From: a virus
Direction: 5' to 3' (one strand)
DNA length: 49,359 nucleotides
Virus record (IMG/VR): IMGVR_UViG_3300046690_000086
Location: 1-49,359 of that record
A model generated the notes under the pieces. That model did not search any database. It saw only the letters and a list, made by a program, of their open reading frames with translations, and was not told the DNA's origin. Numbering within the stretch: position 1 is the stretch's first letter; every line of letters starts with the position of its first letter. The position numbers and the translations under genes were made by a program. Below, piece by piece: positions 40,897-49,359 of this stretch.

Positions 40897-43800
40897 TGCC
40901 TCAGAATTGGGTTGATATTAATCCACCTCAGCCACCTGAGACAAATTGGGTAGATATAAATCCACCTGCTCCACCCGAGTATAAGGGAGGCTTCGCAAGG
41001 GGTCTTCTTACAGATATGCCGAAGGAGCTGTATGAGGCAGTAACTTCAACTGCTAAATCTGCTCAGGAGAAAATTAAGGCAGGTAATTACCCTGGGGCAT
41101 TTTTTGACATTACTAGTCCTCTTACTGCTCCATTTAAGGCCGCACTTCAATATGGTGCAGAAGATAAACCCTTTGTAGATGTACCTCAGGATCCACATCA
41201 GCGCGACGTATCTGCTGCAAGTCAGCTTCTTGGGGCATTAGGTATGCCTACGCAGAAGTTCCAAGAAGCATGGGAACATAGTGATTATGGCAGAATATTA
41301 GGTCAAGCATTAGCTGCGGCTGGAATATATCATGGAGCTAAGAAACTAGGAAGTTTGGATATTAACACTGAACGTGCGGGAGAAGGTGGGATAGGAGGAG
41401 GAGAGTCTGTACCTCCCGGTGGCAGAGGAGGCTCTGATTGGCTACCTTTTGAGGATCTGCCGCAAGATAGGCCGCCTGTCGCACGACCGCCTGAGCCGAC
41501 ACGTCAGATGGATCTGTTTAGGGATATTAATGAACCTCAGCAACAAGGGCTTCCATTAGGTCCATACAGGAATCCAAGGGGAAGATTCGCAAATACAGGT
41601 CCGTCTCGTCCGGCTACAGTTAGGCCGTTCGTAGATACACCCATGCAGCAGACGTTAGATCTTGGACCTGATGGAGAACCTTGGTCAGCTAGACCTCTGG
41701 ATATACCTCGTACAGAGACTCCGACTGCGCCGCCCGTAGAGACTCCTGTCGTAGAGACTCCTCCTACGACTGAGACTCCGCGTCCATCAGTCCCAGGTGC
41801 GATTCCTGAAGGTGCGATGAGACACGAGGAGGGAGCAGATTTCGGTCCTATACCTCTTAAGGAACTGACGAAAGAACTGGTAGTTAACCTCCAGAAAGAT
41901 GGATATTACATGGAGGATCCAGTTAATGGAACAGTTATATTCAAGAAGGCGAAAGGTATTGGAGAACTGATAAAGGGTCAGAAGGGATCACTTGATGCAG
42001 AAGGAATGTGGAAACTCCTCAAACAATTACTAGGACGTGATCCTACGGATGAAGAGATAACATTCGCCCGACAGGTTAAGATGGGCGAACAGACAGAACC
42101 CAAGACTCCTCCACCTGTTTCGGAAGAGAGGTTTGGACCCGGATATACACCAGATAATGTAACTCATACACCGGAAGGTACAACAAGTATATTTGATTGG
42201 GCACCTCCTCCCTACAAAGGAACGGAGGAAGCGATATTTCAGAAGCGACCAGATCTTCGTGGAAAAACCCCACTCGAATTGTGGGATATGTGGAATAGTG
42301 CTAATGAACATGGTAGTAATGAAATTGGAGATTTATTTGACTTACATCCCGAATGGATAGAGGGTGTACGTGCCCAGTTAGATGCAAGACATAATCCTCA
42401 GTTTGGGACTCCTAATGCGGAGGGACAGTTACCTAATCCCCCCGGTATGAGTGTAGATGACATACATGCTGATCTGGCTAAACAGCCCTTCATGTCACAT
42501 CCTCCTGCTAGTGGGATGGGAGACTTCATAAATAGAATAAAGAATCATCTTGCGCAGGGATTTAATGAAAATGAGTTTGGTGCAATTTTAGATGAAGCAA
42601 GAAGTCGAATCATTAATGAAGAGAATCCAGATATTGTCAGACGAAATTATGAAGAATTACAAGCAGCTAGTGATGCAGCTAAAACTCCAGATGAATTGGA
42701 GTTTATTGGTCATTTACTTGATGATGCAATATATCAGCATGGAAGAATCATAGGTCAAAATCCCTCTGTATCATTTCCAAATGATCCAAATGGACCGAAC
42801 GGAGTGCCATTTGATCCAATAAGAGAACGTCAAGTATTTATAGAACAGAGGTATCAAACTGAAGGGCGTGCGATAGACAAGTATAGGCTGCCTGATGGGA
42901 CTGTCATACCCGTAGACGCGACGGCTACTAAGGGTGTACAGAGGACTCCATTTCAACTAAGAGATGGCTCGATGGTTGAGATGGAATACGTCGGCCCGTT
43001 GGAGCCGAATGATGTAATAGATCCAAATACAGGTAAAGTTATTCAGATCAACTATCCTGAGGGTCCATCAAGTGCGAATGATGAGGGTATACCTCCTGAT
43101 GAACCAAGACGACCATTTCCAACTGAAGAGGAACAACTAGAGAATCAGATTCCTTGGGAGGGACCAGATCCTACAGCAGGTTCAGATACTTGGGGATTAG
43201 ATGTAGGTGGAATTAGGCAACAGAATGTGTTGGGACAGAATGAGTCTCGTGGATTTGCTACAGAACGAGAAATGACTCTAGGTCCGACGGCTTCGGGTCC
43301 AAGAGGAATAGCAGATATACGGATAGATAGACCCGTTCCACCGCAGATGGGGCAACAGGAGCTTCCTTTGGGGCCACATACTGAGATGATCCCTAGGGAG
43401 TTACCTGAAGATATCGGAATAGGACATGACTATTCTGAACCAAGTGCGCGTCCTGAGGTAGTTGAGCCAGAACAGAGGAATCTACCAGTAGTAGATGATG
43501 CGATAATCAAGGACTATTTGGACAAGGAAGATGTAATTACTCCTGAGATGAGGGACTTGAAGACTGGTCAGGTGCCACGTCGCAGGTGGAGTAAGGAACT
43601 CAATAAGTTCATTGGAGATGAGACAGGTGCGATTAACTTAGAGAGTATCTCCAGAACTAAGATAGCAGAGGCGATAAGGAATGCATTCCAGCGTGGACCT
43701 AATGACGAGCCTTCTACTTTCGAGGAGATGGTAGCTACTCCTACTAACCTGACTACTACGGGGGATTTGTCGGCTCCTCTAAGACAAGGGCTTCCTCAGA

Positions 43801-45107
43801 TATTTACTAAGGAATGGCGTCAGGCTGTTGTGCCTATGTTGCGGGCCTTCGGCAATCCAGAATACTCTAGACAGGTCAACGCTGAGTTGATGAATCTTCC
43901 TGCCTTCCAGAGATTCAGGGATACGAAGACGGGGAAGATTATTCCATCCCTCGCAGATAAAGCAGGGATGAAGCCTATCATCGGGAGTGACGTAACTAGA
44001 AGTGAGATGGACATAGCTAGTTCATGGGCTGAGACTGGTAAGCCTTTAGATCTGATTAGTACAAAGTTAGGTGATGCATATAGGACTACAGCGGGGCGAT
44101 ATTTCAAGGCGTCCAACCGCGCTTATGCTACTTTCCTGAATCACATAAGGATGAATTCACTTCAGAATTTAGTAGATCAGGCTAGAGCTACATCACTTGA
44201 AGCATTAGAGACTGGATCTGCGCGTCCGGGACTCCTGAGACAGAATTTTACACCTGAATCTGCGGCGGAATTGAATCCCTATACGAATACAGTACGAGCT
44301 AAAGAGATAGCTGATTATGTAAATACTGTTACGGGTCGCGGTCCTCTGAAGACTCATATCATCCCTGTAGAGGGGACTGAAATTAACGTAGAGGCTGCTG
44401 CTAATATCCTGCGTTGGGGTATGTTCGCGCCTCGGCTCGTAGCGAGTAGGATGAGGATGCTGAATCCTAATACCTACGCTATGGCTACTCCATTTGTACG
44501 GAAACAATATTTGAAATCCGCACTTGGACTTGCTGCTGCGTGGGGTGGAGTTGCTATGTTGGGTAAGGCAGCAAACCAAGCTGGAATCGCTGATGTACAG
44601 GTTAGCTTTGATCCTAATAGTGCAGACTTTATGAAGCTGCGATTCGGTAATACGCGCTTAGATCCGGGAGGCGGATTCCAACAGTTCTTGGTCGCATATA
44701 GTCGGATGATCACAGGACATGAGACGTCATCCAACACACAGAAAGACTTCGAGCTTGGTGTAGGATATCGCCCATTCACTAGGGGAAGTGCATTACAACA
44801 GTTCGGATCGAATAAGCTGAATCCATTTGCTAAATTCGGATATGATCTGCTGTTTGCAACTGAGAGACAGCCAGTTCATATGCTGGACAGAACAGCTCAG
44901 ATGTTTGTTCCCCTAGTTCATCAAGACCTACTTGAACTGCTTAAGTCAGATCCATACCTCCTGCCACTTATGATTCCTGTAGCAGGAGGTATGGGTCTCC
45001 AGACATACGATAAGGGAGAGTCAATTCACAAGATAGTTCCTGATGAATATGACTGGCTCTTTAAGGGTGGCGGAGCTGATATCTTTGACTCGACGAGTCC
45101 TCAGTAA
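40896..45107 (+). CDS. 1403-aa large internal virion / ejection protein
   Basis: Starts with two copies of NWVDINPP (residues about 4-11 and 17-24), a motif also found at the start of other phage giant proteins. A long Pro/Glu/Asp-rich middle follows with no enzyme motif I can name. The last 300 residues (LGLAAAWGGVAMLGKAA, FGNTRLDPGGGFQQFLVAYS, MLDRTAQMFVPL) match the large-polyvalent-protein-type C-termini seen in many phages. Likely ejected with DNA to build a periplasmic channel. GGGGAG lies seven bases before the ATG. Confidence 0.75.
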   Translation: MPQNWVDINPPQPPETNWVDINPPAPPEYKGGFARGLLTDMPKELYEAVTSTAKSAQEKIKAGNYPGAFFDITSPLTAPFKAALQYGAEDKPFVDVPQDPHQRDVSAASQLLGALGMPTQKFQEAWEHSDYGRILGQALAAAGIYHGAKKLGSLDINTERAGEGGIGGGESVPPGGRGGSDWLPFEDLPQDRPPVARPPEPTRQMDLFRDINEPQQQGLPLGPYRNPRGRFANTGPSRPATVRPFVDTPMQQTLDLGPDGEPWSARPLDIPRTETPTAPPVETPVVETPPTTETPRPSVPGAIPEGAMRHEEGADFGPIPLKELTKELVVNLQKDGYYMEDPVNGTVIFKKAKGIGELIKGQKGSLDAEGMWKLLKQLLGRDPTDEEITFARQVKMGEQTEPKTPPPVSEERFGPGYTPDNVTHTPEGTTSIFDWAPPPYKGTEEAIFQKRPDLRGKTPLELWDMWNSANEHGSNEIGDLFDLHPEWIEGVRAQLDARHNPQFGTPNAEGQLPNPPGMSVDDIHADLAKQPFMSHPPASGMGDFINRIKNHLAQGFNENEFGAILDEARSRIINEENPDIVRRNYEELQAASDAAKTPDELEFIGHLLDDAIYQHGRIIGQNPSVSFPNDPNGPNGVPFDPIRERQVFIEQRYQTEGRAIDKYRLPDGTVIPVDATATKGVQRTPFQLRDGSMVEMEYVGPLEPNDVIDPNTGKVIQINYPEGPSSANDEGIPPDEPRRPFPTEEEQLENQIPWEGPDPTAGSDTWGLDVGGIRQQNVLGQNESRGFATEREMTLGPTASGPRGIADIRIDRPVPPQMGQQELPLGPHTEMIPRELPEDIGIGHDYSEPSARPEVVEPEQRNLPVVDDAIIKDYLDKEDVITPEMRDLKTGQVPRRRWSKELNKFIGDETGAINLESISRTKIAEAIRNAFQRGPNDEPSTFEEMVATPTNLTTTGDLSAPLRQGLPQIFTKEWRQAVVPMLRAFGNPEYSRQVNAELMNLPAFQRFRDTKTGKIIPSLADKAGMKPIIGSDVTRSEMDIASSWAETGKPLDLISTKLGDAYRTTAGRYFKASNRAYATFLNHIRMNSLQNLVDQARATSLEALETGSARPGLLRQNFTPESAAELNPYTNTVRAKEIADYVNTVTGRGPLKTHIIPVEGTEINVEAAANILRWGMFAPRLVASRMRMLNPNTYAMATPFVRKQYLKSALGLAAAWGGVAMLGKAANQAGIADVQVSFDPNSADFMKLRFGNTRLDPGGGFQQFLVAYSRMITGHETSSNTQKDFELGVGYRPFTRGSALQQFGSNKLNPFAKFGYDLLFATERQPVHMLDRTAQMFVPLVHQDLLELLKSDPYLLPLMIPVAGGMGLQTYDKGESIHKIVPDEYDWLFKGGGADIFDSTSPQ

Positions 45108-45110
45108 CTG

Positions 45111-45338
45111 TCATCCGACCCCGTTGTCTACGCGCGTCACATTAGCTGCGCGGAGTCCTTTAGCAGAGGATATTGGATCAAAGTTTACGACGATCTTCTT
45201 ACCTTGATCCAAGTCCTCTACTAAATCATCGTAGAATCCATTCAGTCCAGAACTATGGAAAAAGTAATCCTTTCCATCAGTTCCGAGAATGAATCCAAAT
45301 GCCTTAGCAGGTACGACACGCTTCACTATACCTTCCAT
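45111..45338 (-). CDS. Second cold-shock domain protein
   Basis: 75 aa, a compact cold-shock fold: KAFGFILG (RNP1-like), DYFFHSSGL (RNP2-like) and a VVNFDP strand. It differs clearly from the first cold-shock protein at 3286-3570. GGAGG seven bases before ATG 45338. It is the last gene of the leftward unit, converging with the late unit: only three bases separate the two stop codons. Likely binds RNA or ssDNA. Confidence 0.85.
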   Translation of the reverse strand: MEGIVKRVVPAKAFGFILGTDGKDYFFHSSGLNGFYDDLVEDLDQGKKIVVNFDPISSAKGLRAANVTRVDNGVG

Positions 45339-45351
45339 CTTATCCTCCGTA

Positions 45352-46779
45352 TCAGATCGTCAGCAGTCCGCCCGCAGTTGCGTTCAGTTGAAAGACATGA
45401 ATCAGCGGACCCTTGTCATAGGGATTCCCAAGTGCGCACGCAGCGTACATAGCGGACACGTAGATACGCTGAGTCAGCGGATCATACGTCGCGCCCTGAA
45501 CCTCGCATGTGGGCATAGACGCAGGAAGATCTAAAGCCCACGCTGCGTAAGGCTGTACGTCCCAGGGATTCTTCGCGCCCTTCTTCACGAGCAAGAGTTC
45601 ATTCGCATCGTATGCCCAGACCCAATAGGCGTATGGATATGCGTGTGTACCTTTGTATGTCAGAGCCGGATCATAACAGTGTGGAGCTTCTCCGTAACAG
45701 GGGACTCCCATTCCCTGTGTACCGAAGAACAGGAGTGTGCGCGACCCCGTAGGGAAGACCATTCCAGTGACGCGCGTCCCCATGTTATACATCGTATTCA
45801 CATGATCCTGTTGATCCCACGATCCGAGATTAGGATGCTGTGAATCGTAGTAGACGATGGGAGTCGCACCTACGGACTCATGATTCCCAAGAGAGTCGAA
45901 CTCTCCGGGATTAAAGACGTGCGCGCTTGGACCGTATGAAGTGCGCGTAATGATGGACAGAGCTGCGTTACCTGTCAGACATGGACCACCGAATGCAGCC
46001 TGCCACTCCGCAGGGATATGACACATGTATCCGTCATAGAATCCTGCATTCAAGTCGCCCACCTTATACATACCTCTGTAGTCTCCCCACTGAGAGACGT
46101 TCAGTCCTGACGTGAAGTGCGTCAATACTGCGGTCTTACTTGCGTCGTAGAAGATATACGATGTTCCGACCAGCTTATTCCCGTAGACGAGTAGACCGCC
46201 GATCTGACACTTATCATACCACGCGCTCCCACCTGCACAAAGGTTATTCAGATTCCCCTCTGTGATGTCTCCGAGAGTCTGAATATAATTCGCAGTCGGG
46301 ACCGCGCCGAGATTCATGCTCGGATGAGGAATAGAGACTTCTGCGGTCTTCTGTTCATAGATGTGATTGTTGATGTACAACGAGTTATGCTGTGAGTTGA
46401 AACACATACCCGTCGTAGCGTATCCGAAGTCGTAGGCTGCTCCAGCAGGATCTTTCGGCAGCTGGAATGCGCCGATGTACTGCATGTTAGACTTCTGGAT
46501 AAGGAGGTTAGAGATAGGCGGACCCGGTTCTTCAATAGGAGGCGGAGTGACGGGCGGAGGTTCTGTAGGAGGAGTGATGATCGGCGGATCGATAGGAGGA
46601 TCAATTGGAGGGAGAGGAGGAGAGATAATGACTCCTCTTTGAATCAGTCGGACGTTAGTCTCGATGACTACCTGAGACTTCTTGATCTGATCTGCGTACC
46701 AGTTGATACGCGCGCATTCAGTGTAGACTTCCTCATACAAGTCCGTCGCCTTAGGCTTGAGATCCTGCTTCTGTTCCAT
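45352..46779 (-). CDS. 475-aa polyproline and beta-rich protein
   Basis: Residues 1-50 are a helical stalk (YEEVYTECARINWYADQI). Residues 52-90 are PPIDPP-type polyproline repeats acting as a rigid spacer. Residues 95-475 form a strand-rich domain with aromatic and Gly turns (MQYIGAFQLPKDPAG, GTGMCF-like, YPYAYWVWAYDANELLLV, YDPLTQRIYVSAMYA), suggesting a beta-propeller. A CYGEAPHCYDP motif is notable. Its position at the end of the early unit is unusual for a fibre; it could be a secreted or surface lectin. Function unknown. Confidence 0.5.
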   Translation of the reverse strand: MEQKQDLKPKATDLYEEVYTECARINWYADQIKKSQVVIETNVRLIQRGVIISPPLPPIDPPIDPPIITPPTEPPPVTPPPIEEPGPPISNLLIQKSNMQYIGAFQLPKDPAGAAYDFGYATTGMCFNSQHNSLYINNHIYEQKTAEVSIPHPSMNLGAVPTANYIQTLGDITEGNLNNLCAGGSAWYDKCQIGGLLVYGNKLVGTSYIFYDASKTAVLTHFTSGLNVSQWGDYRGMYKVGDLNAGFYDGYMCHIPAEWQAAFGGPCLTGNAALSIITRTSYGPSAHVFNPGEFDSLGNHESVGATPIVYYDSQHPNLGSWDQQDHVNTMYNMGTRVTGMVFPTGSRTLLFFGTQGMGVPCYGEAPHCYDPALTYKGTHAYPYAYWVWAYDANELLLVKKGAKNPWDVQPYAAWALDLPASMPTCEVQGATYDPLTQRIYVSAMYAACALGNPYDKGPLIHVFQLNATAGGLLTI

Positions 46780-46948
46780 GATTCACACCTCTGCATCTTG
46801 CACAATAAGTATTCCTTCCAAAATTAGTCAACCCACAGACGGGACATTTCCATGAAGAAAGGGAGAAGAATTCTTTGTACCAGTCGTCTGTCTTCTCTTC
46901 GATGATCACGTCCTCTACTTTATCATAGACCGGAAGAGGAATTAACAT
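46751..46948 (-). CDS. 65-aa RanBP2-type zinc-finger protein
   Basis: C-terminal WKCPVCGLTNFGRNTYCARC is a RanBP2-like zinc finger (WxCxxC...N...CxxC). The N-terminus is acidic. UAAUG-coupled to the gene upstream, and it overlaps the start of the polyproline gene by 29 nt. Such fingers bind ubiquitin or ssRNA in other systems; function here unknown. Confidence 0.7.
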   Translation of the reverse strand: MLIPLPVYDKVEDVIIEEKTDDWYKEFFSLSSWKCPVCGLTNFGRNTYCARCRGVNHGTEAGSQA

Positions 46949-47193
46949 TACTCTGACATCCCAATTAAAGGTTTAACAGTTCCAGTTTCTATTAGTCTAT
47001 CCATCCATTCCGTAGGACTTTTGAATATTCTTCGTCGTCCCTCGTCATGCATATTGAGTAACTCCGCATAATGTGCTTGGAGTTTTAGGGATTCTTCGAG
47101 TGCGATAACTATTTGTTTATAATTGTGCTTCAGTCTTTGTTCTTCGTCCATAAATCTCCTCCATATTGTTCCATCAGCTAACCACCAAGTCAT
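46948..47193 (-). CDS. 81-aa hypothetical protein
   Basis: Helical (DEEQRLKHNYKQIVIALEESLKL) with Trp-rich start MTWWLADGTIW. Coupled by AUGA to the DUF3987-like gene and by UAAUG to the zinc-finger gene. No motif of known function. Confidence 0.6.
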   Translation of the reverse strand: MTWWLADGTIWRRFMDEEQRLKHNYKQIVIALEESLKLQAHYAELLNMHDEGRRRIFKSPTEWMDRLIETGTVKPLIGMSE

Positions 47194-48467
47194 TTTCCCT
47201 TACCTGAGAATCTTCTTTTCAGCTCTACGACTTGTAATTCAGGCATGAGATAGATGATTTGATTCCCTATAGACTGACTCTTGATCATTCCTGCTTGATC
47301 GAAGGACAGCATTATCTCGTCTAGCTCAGAAGCCTCTCTGTAGTGCGACCACATCTGCTTGAGCAGCATAGCGCGACTGATGGAATGCGTCTCTCTCGTC
47401 AGGAGTTCTTGGATAATCAGGTTCTTAATGTTCTTCGCCTCAGAGAGTCCCTTCTTTCCATGCGTCATCTCACGGACATTTCCGACTAGCTTCTCCGAAT
47501 ATTCTATGGCTAACTGCATACTGTCTGTGTCGATGTATAGTTCTGGACTTCTGGCGAGTGCGAGCAACATAGCGACTTTCAGGACTGAATCCCCGAAGCG
47601 ATTAAGAGTCCCTGTGTCATCTTTCAAATCTTGTGTCAGGACTTGATCTATGAAGTTCTCATACCACTTCTGATAGAGTAGTCCTGCAGAAGAGAAGTAG
47701 TTAGTCTCTCCTGTGACATGCTCGACATGCGGAATCGTACACTCCTCCGTGGGTTCTTTACTCCCTAAAGGACGGAATGGGCCTTTTAGTTCTGACAGGA
47801 CTTTCAGGTAGTCGATGTGGTCCGAATATTTGGGTGGGTTATTTAAGGGAAGTAAGAGAGAGTTCGCGCGATTCCGTTTCGACTCAGAGACTATGAACGT
47901 GCGAGCAAAATAACCACCGTGTATATCTTTCTTAGCAAAGAAATCATTCGAGTGAGCTTCATTGGTCGCAGTCAACATGGTGATAGTCGGATCTTTCAGA
48001 TTGAACTGTTCCATCTTCAACAGAGAACGCCACTCCCCGATGTTGTACTGCCTGTCGTACAAGTCTGTCAGGATATCCGTCGCTACTTTATCCTCCACTA
48101 TGGAAGACGTCAGTTCGCTTGAGCAGATGAATGCGACGGACTTCGTTATGACTCTCCCGCCCGGCTGTGTCTGAGCTGTCCCTAACTCCTTCAGAATCCC
48201 TTGTATGGAAGATCGACCTGAGATAATCCTCGTGCCACCTACGCCACGTACTAATTGCTTTGCCATCGAAATAGGTGGGCCTTTCTTCAGACCCGACTCG
48301 GCGTGAAACATCACGTAGATGTTTGGGTACAAGTTGTAGATTTGTCGGTCGAGCCATATGTTATCCTTTACGACTGCTGAGATTGATGCGAGTCCACCCC
48401 AGAACCAAAAGTTAGTTGGACTTTCTAGTTCAGAGTGTTGGGAGAGTAGTTTTTCGATCCATGTCAT
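47190..48467 (-). CDS. DUF3987-like replication ATPase
   Basis: 425 aa. Phage DUF3987-like protein: a degenerate Walker A AESGLKKGPP (residues 56-65, lacking the usual GKS/T), a Walker-B-like FICSSELTSS (about 113-122), MLTATNEAHS and GGYFARTFIV segments, and a helical C-terminus. Family members are replication-linked helicase/primase-type ATPases in phages and mobile elements. It follows polymerase directly, joined as UAAUG. The first 116 codons recur at 1-348 in allele A. Confidence 0.75.
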   Translation of the reverse strand: MTWIEKLLSQHSELESPTNFWFWGGLASISAVVKDNIWLDRQIYNLYPNIYVMFHAESGLKKGPPISMAKQLVRGVGGTRIISGRSSIQGILKELGTAQTQPGGRVITKSVAFICSSELTSSIVEDKVATDILTDLYDRQYNIGEWRSLLKMEQFNLKDPTITMLTATNEAHSNDFFAKKDIHGGYFARTFIVSESKRNRANSLLLPLNNPPKYSDHIDYLKVLSELKGPFRPLGSKEPTEECTIPHVEHVTGETNYFSSAGLLYQKWYENFIDQVLTQDLKDDTGTLNRFGDSVLKVAMLLALARSPELYIDTDSMQLAIEYSEKLVGNVREMTHGKKGLSEAKNIKNLIIQELLTRETHSISRAMLLKQMWSHYREASELDEIMLSFDQAGMIKSQSIGNQIIYLMPELQVVELKRRFSGKGK

Positions 48468-49359
48468 TACACTTCCACTTCCTGAATCTGAAATTTAAAT
48501 TTCTTCAAGTCTCTGTAATTCTCTCCGACTTCTACGTCACATGGGATCTTTAATAATCTGCGAGGTAGCGAGCAGGTCTTGAAACTTATCGGGCGCTCCA
48601 TCTCTTTTTGTGCAAGTGCGACGAATTCATCTAGACAATCTCTTTTAACAGAGAAAAGAAGTGCATCATGAGCTTCGAGAATAATCTTCGCTTCAGGGAA
48701 CTGTCGTTTAATCCTAATACCTGCTGCTTTGGTATTATCAGTAACGGCGCGTTGAGGAAGATAGGCCAAGGCTTCTCTAAACAAATCATCTCCCCATCTC
48801 TCATAAAATATGCGTACACCACCTCTGTCGGAATCGATTCCCCAAGGGAGTGGTGCGATGAGTCGTCGAGTAGCTTTGATGGATTCGATGACTTCATTGT
48901 GAAATACCTTTTGAATAAGAGGCTGTTTCATATGGAAGATTTTTAAGGCTTTCTCTGCTTGAGCTTCCGTAATAGTGAGAGGAATCTTATACTTCCGCGC
49001 TTGAGTATTGAGTTCCGTGGCCGCGCGTCGTTTTCCTGCGCCAAGATGGCCCGCATGGCGTAGAGTCTTTCCTGCAAAACGTATCGGTGATTCGTATCCG
49101 AGAACCTTTTTGGAATAGTCATCTTCTACTCCTCCGAAGAACCAGCTTGCAGTTAGTGCATGATAGTCATGTTCGTCTATGTCTAGTAAGGCTTGTTCAT
49201 CTGTGGCTAAGTTAAAGACTACGCGCGCTTCGGCTTGAGATGAGTCCAGCTGGACGAAGACTTCTCCCTCATCAGGCTCATACATTCCTCGCACGTCCGA
49301 CCCTATATCTCCGTGCTTAGTGAAAACTTGGAACGCACAGCCCATAGGCTTCATGTCTA
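48120..49359. repeat. Diverged duplicate of 1-1608 (terminal overlap/allele)
   Basis: Bases 48120-48203 equal 1-84 exactly; the last about 120 bases match 1488-1608 with two visible changes. Between them the copies are diverged homologues of the same genes, except for the HNH gene present only in the first copy. This indicates an unjoined circular or permuted contig with two strain versions, or much less likely a real tandem duplication. Confidence 0.85.
48467..49359 (-). CDS. PolA C-terminal part (allele B), cut by the right edge
   Basis: The last 297 residues of a UDG/PolA fusion like the one at 691-3201, about 80% identical; the frame is open to base 49359. It includes motif A (LDSSQAEAR), motif B with R/K and the same unusual His and Leu (RHAGHLG), and motif C HDALLF. 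The tail ends in EVEV, shorter than allele A, and its stop overlaps the DUF3987-like ATG as UAAUG without an HNH gene. Probably the HNH-free allele of the same locus rather than a second gene. Confidence 0.8.
   Translation of the reverse strand, partial: DMKPMGCAFQVFTKHGDIGSDVRGMYEPDEGEVFVQLDSSQAEARVVFNLATDEQALLDIDEHDYHALTASWFFGGVEDDYSKKVLGYESPIRFAGKTLRHAGHLGAGKRRAATELNTQARKYKIPLTITEAQAEKALKIFHMKQPLIQKVFHNEVIESIKATRRLIAPLPWGIDSDRGGVRIFYERWGDDLFREALAYLPQRAVTDNTKAAGIRIKRQFPEAKIILEAHDALLFSVKRDCLDEFVALAQKEMERPISFKTCSLPRRLLKIPCDVEVGENYRDLKKFKFQIQEVEV

Noticed and set aside
1-49359. Temperate lifestyle
   Set aside because: No integrase, excisionase or recognisable repressor gene was seen; the operator-like dyads alone are not enough.

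Overview
The window looks like almost the whole genome of a lytic, short-tailed (P22-like podovirus architecture) bacteriophage, with both assembly ends lying in the same locus. It has two terminase subunits, a portal, a scaffold, a capsid protein, a P22-type tail adaptor and nozzle, two tail fibres and large ejection-type proteins, together with its own replication genes. I see no integrase, phage RNA polymerase, tRNA or CRISPR array, and no endolysin that I can recognise. Genes are tightly packed, most have good AGGAG-type ribosome binding sites, and many neighbours are joined by a UAAUG stop-start overlap. This fits a bacterial host that uses Shine-Dalgarno initiation; the host itself cannot be named from the sequence.

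Layout. A control region of about 2 kb (13742-15577) separates two opposing transcription units. It contains two short GC-richer genes, two matching 21-bp operator-like palindromes, a 16-bp palindrome and a very AT-rich core. The leftward (minus) unit is the early/replication block: small zinc-binding proteins, a SprT-protease/SNF2-helicase fusion, a kinase, a DUF2325-like protein, a Cas4/AddB-like nuclease, a RecA-like ATPase, a DUF669-like ssDNA-binding protein, a cold-shock protein and a uracil-DNA-glycosylase/PolA fusion polymerase. It ends at the left edge in an HNH endonuclease and the start of a DUF3987-like ATPase. The same unit resumes at the right edge: polymerase C-terminus, DUF3987-like ATPase, small proteins, a polyproline/beta-rich protein and a second cold-shock protein, down to 45111. 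The rightward (plus) unit 15578-45107 is the late block: small terminase, an adhesin-like cassette (IPT/TIG, three LamG-like domains), large terminase, small proteins, portal, scaffold, capsid, two decoration-like paralogues, an Acb2/Tad1-hairpin-family protein (likely anti-CBASS/anti-Thoeris sponge), adaptor, nozzle, fibres and internal virion proteins. The two units converge with three bases between their stop codons.

Ends. Bases 1-1608 and 48120-49359 are two diverged versions of one locus (identical for 84 bases at one end and nearly identical at the other). Version A carries an HNH endonuclease gene between polymerase and the DUF3987-like gene; version B does not. The simplest reading is a circular or circularly permuted genome of about 48.1 kb whose contig contains two strain alleles of the polymerase 3' end.

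Most notable items: the two alleles differing by a homing-type HNH gene; a PolA O-helix with His and Leu where Phe/Tyr and Tyr are usual; the SprT-SNF2 fusion; a repeated TCCGAAAGGAC leader in front of four early genes; paired TGATACT-N7-AGTATCA operators; an Acb2-family gene inside the structural block; a 57-residue protein that is about two-thirds acidic; and a strongly folded leader before a cold-shock gene.
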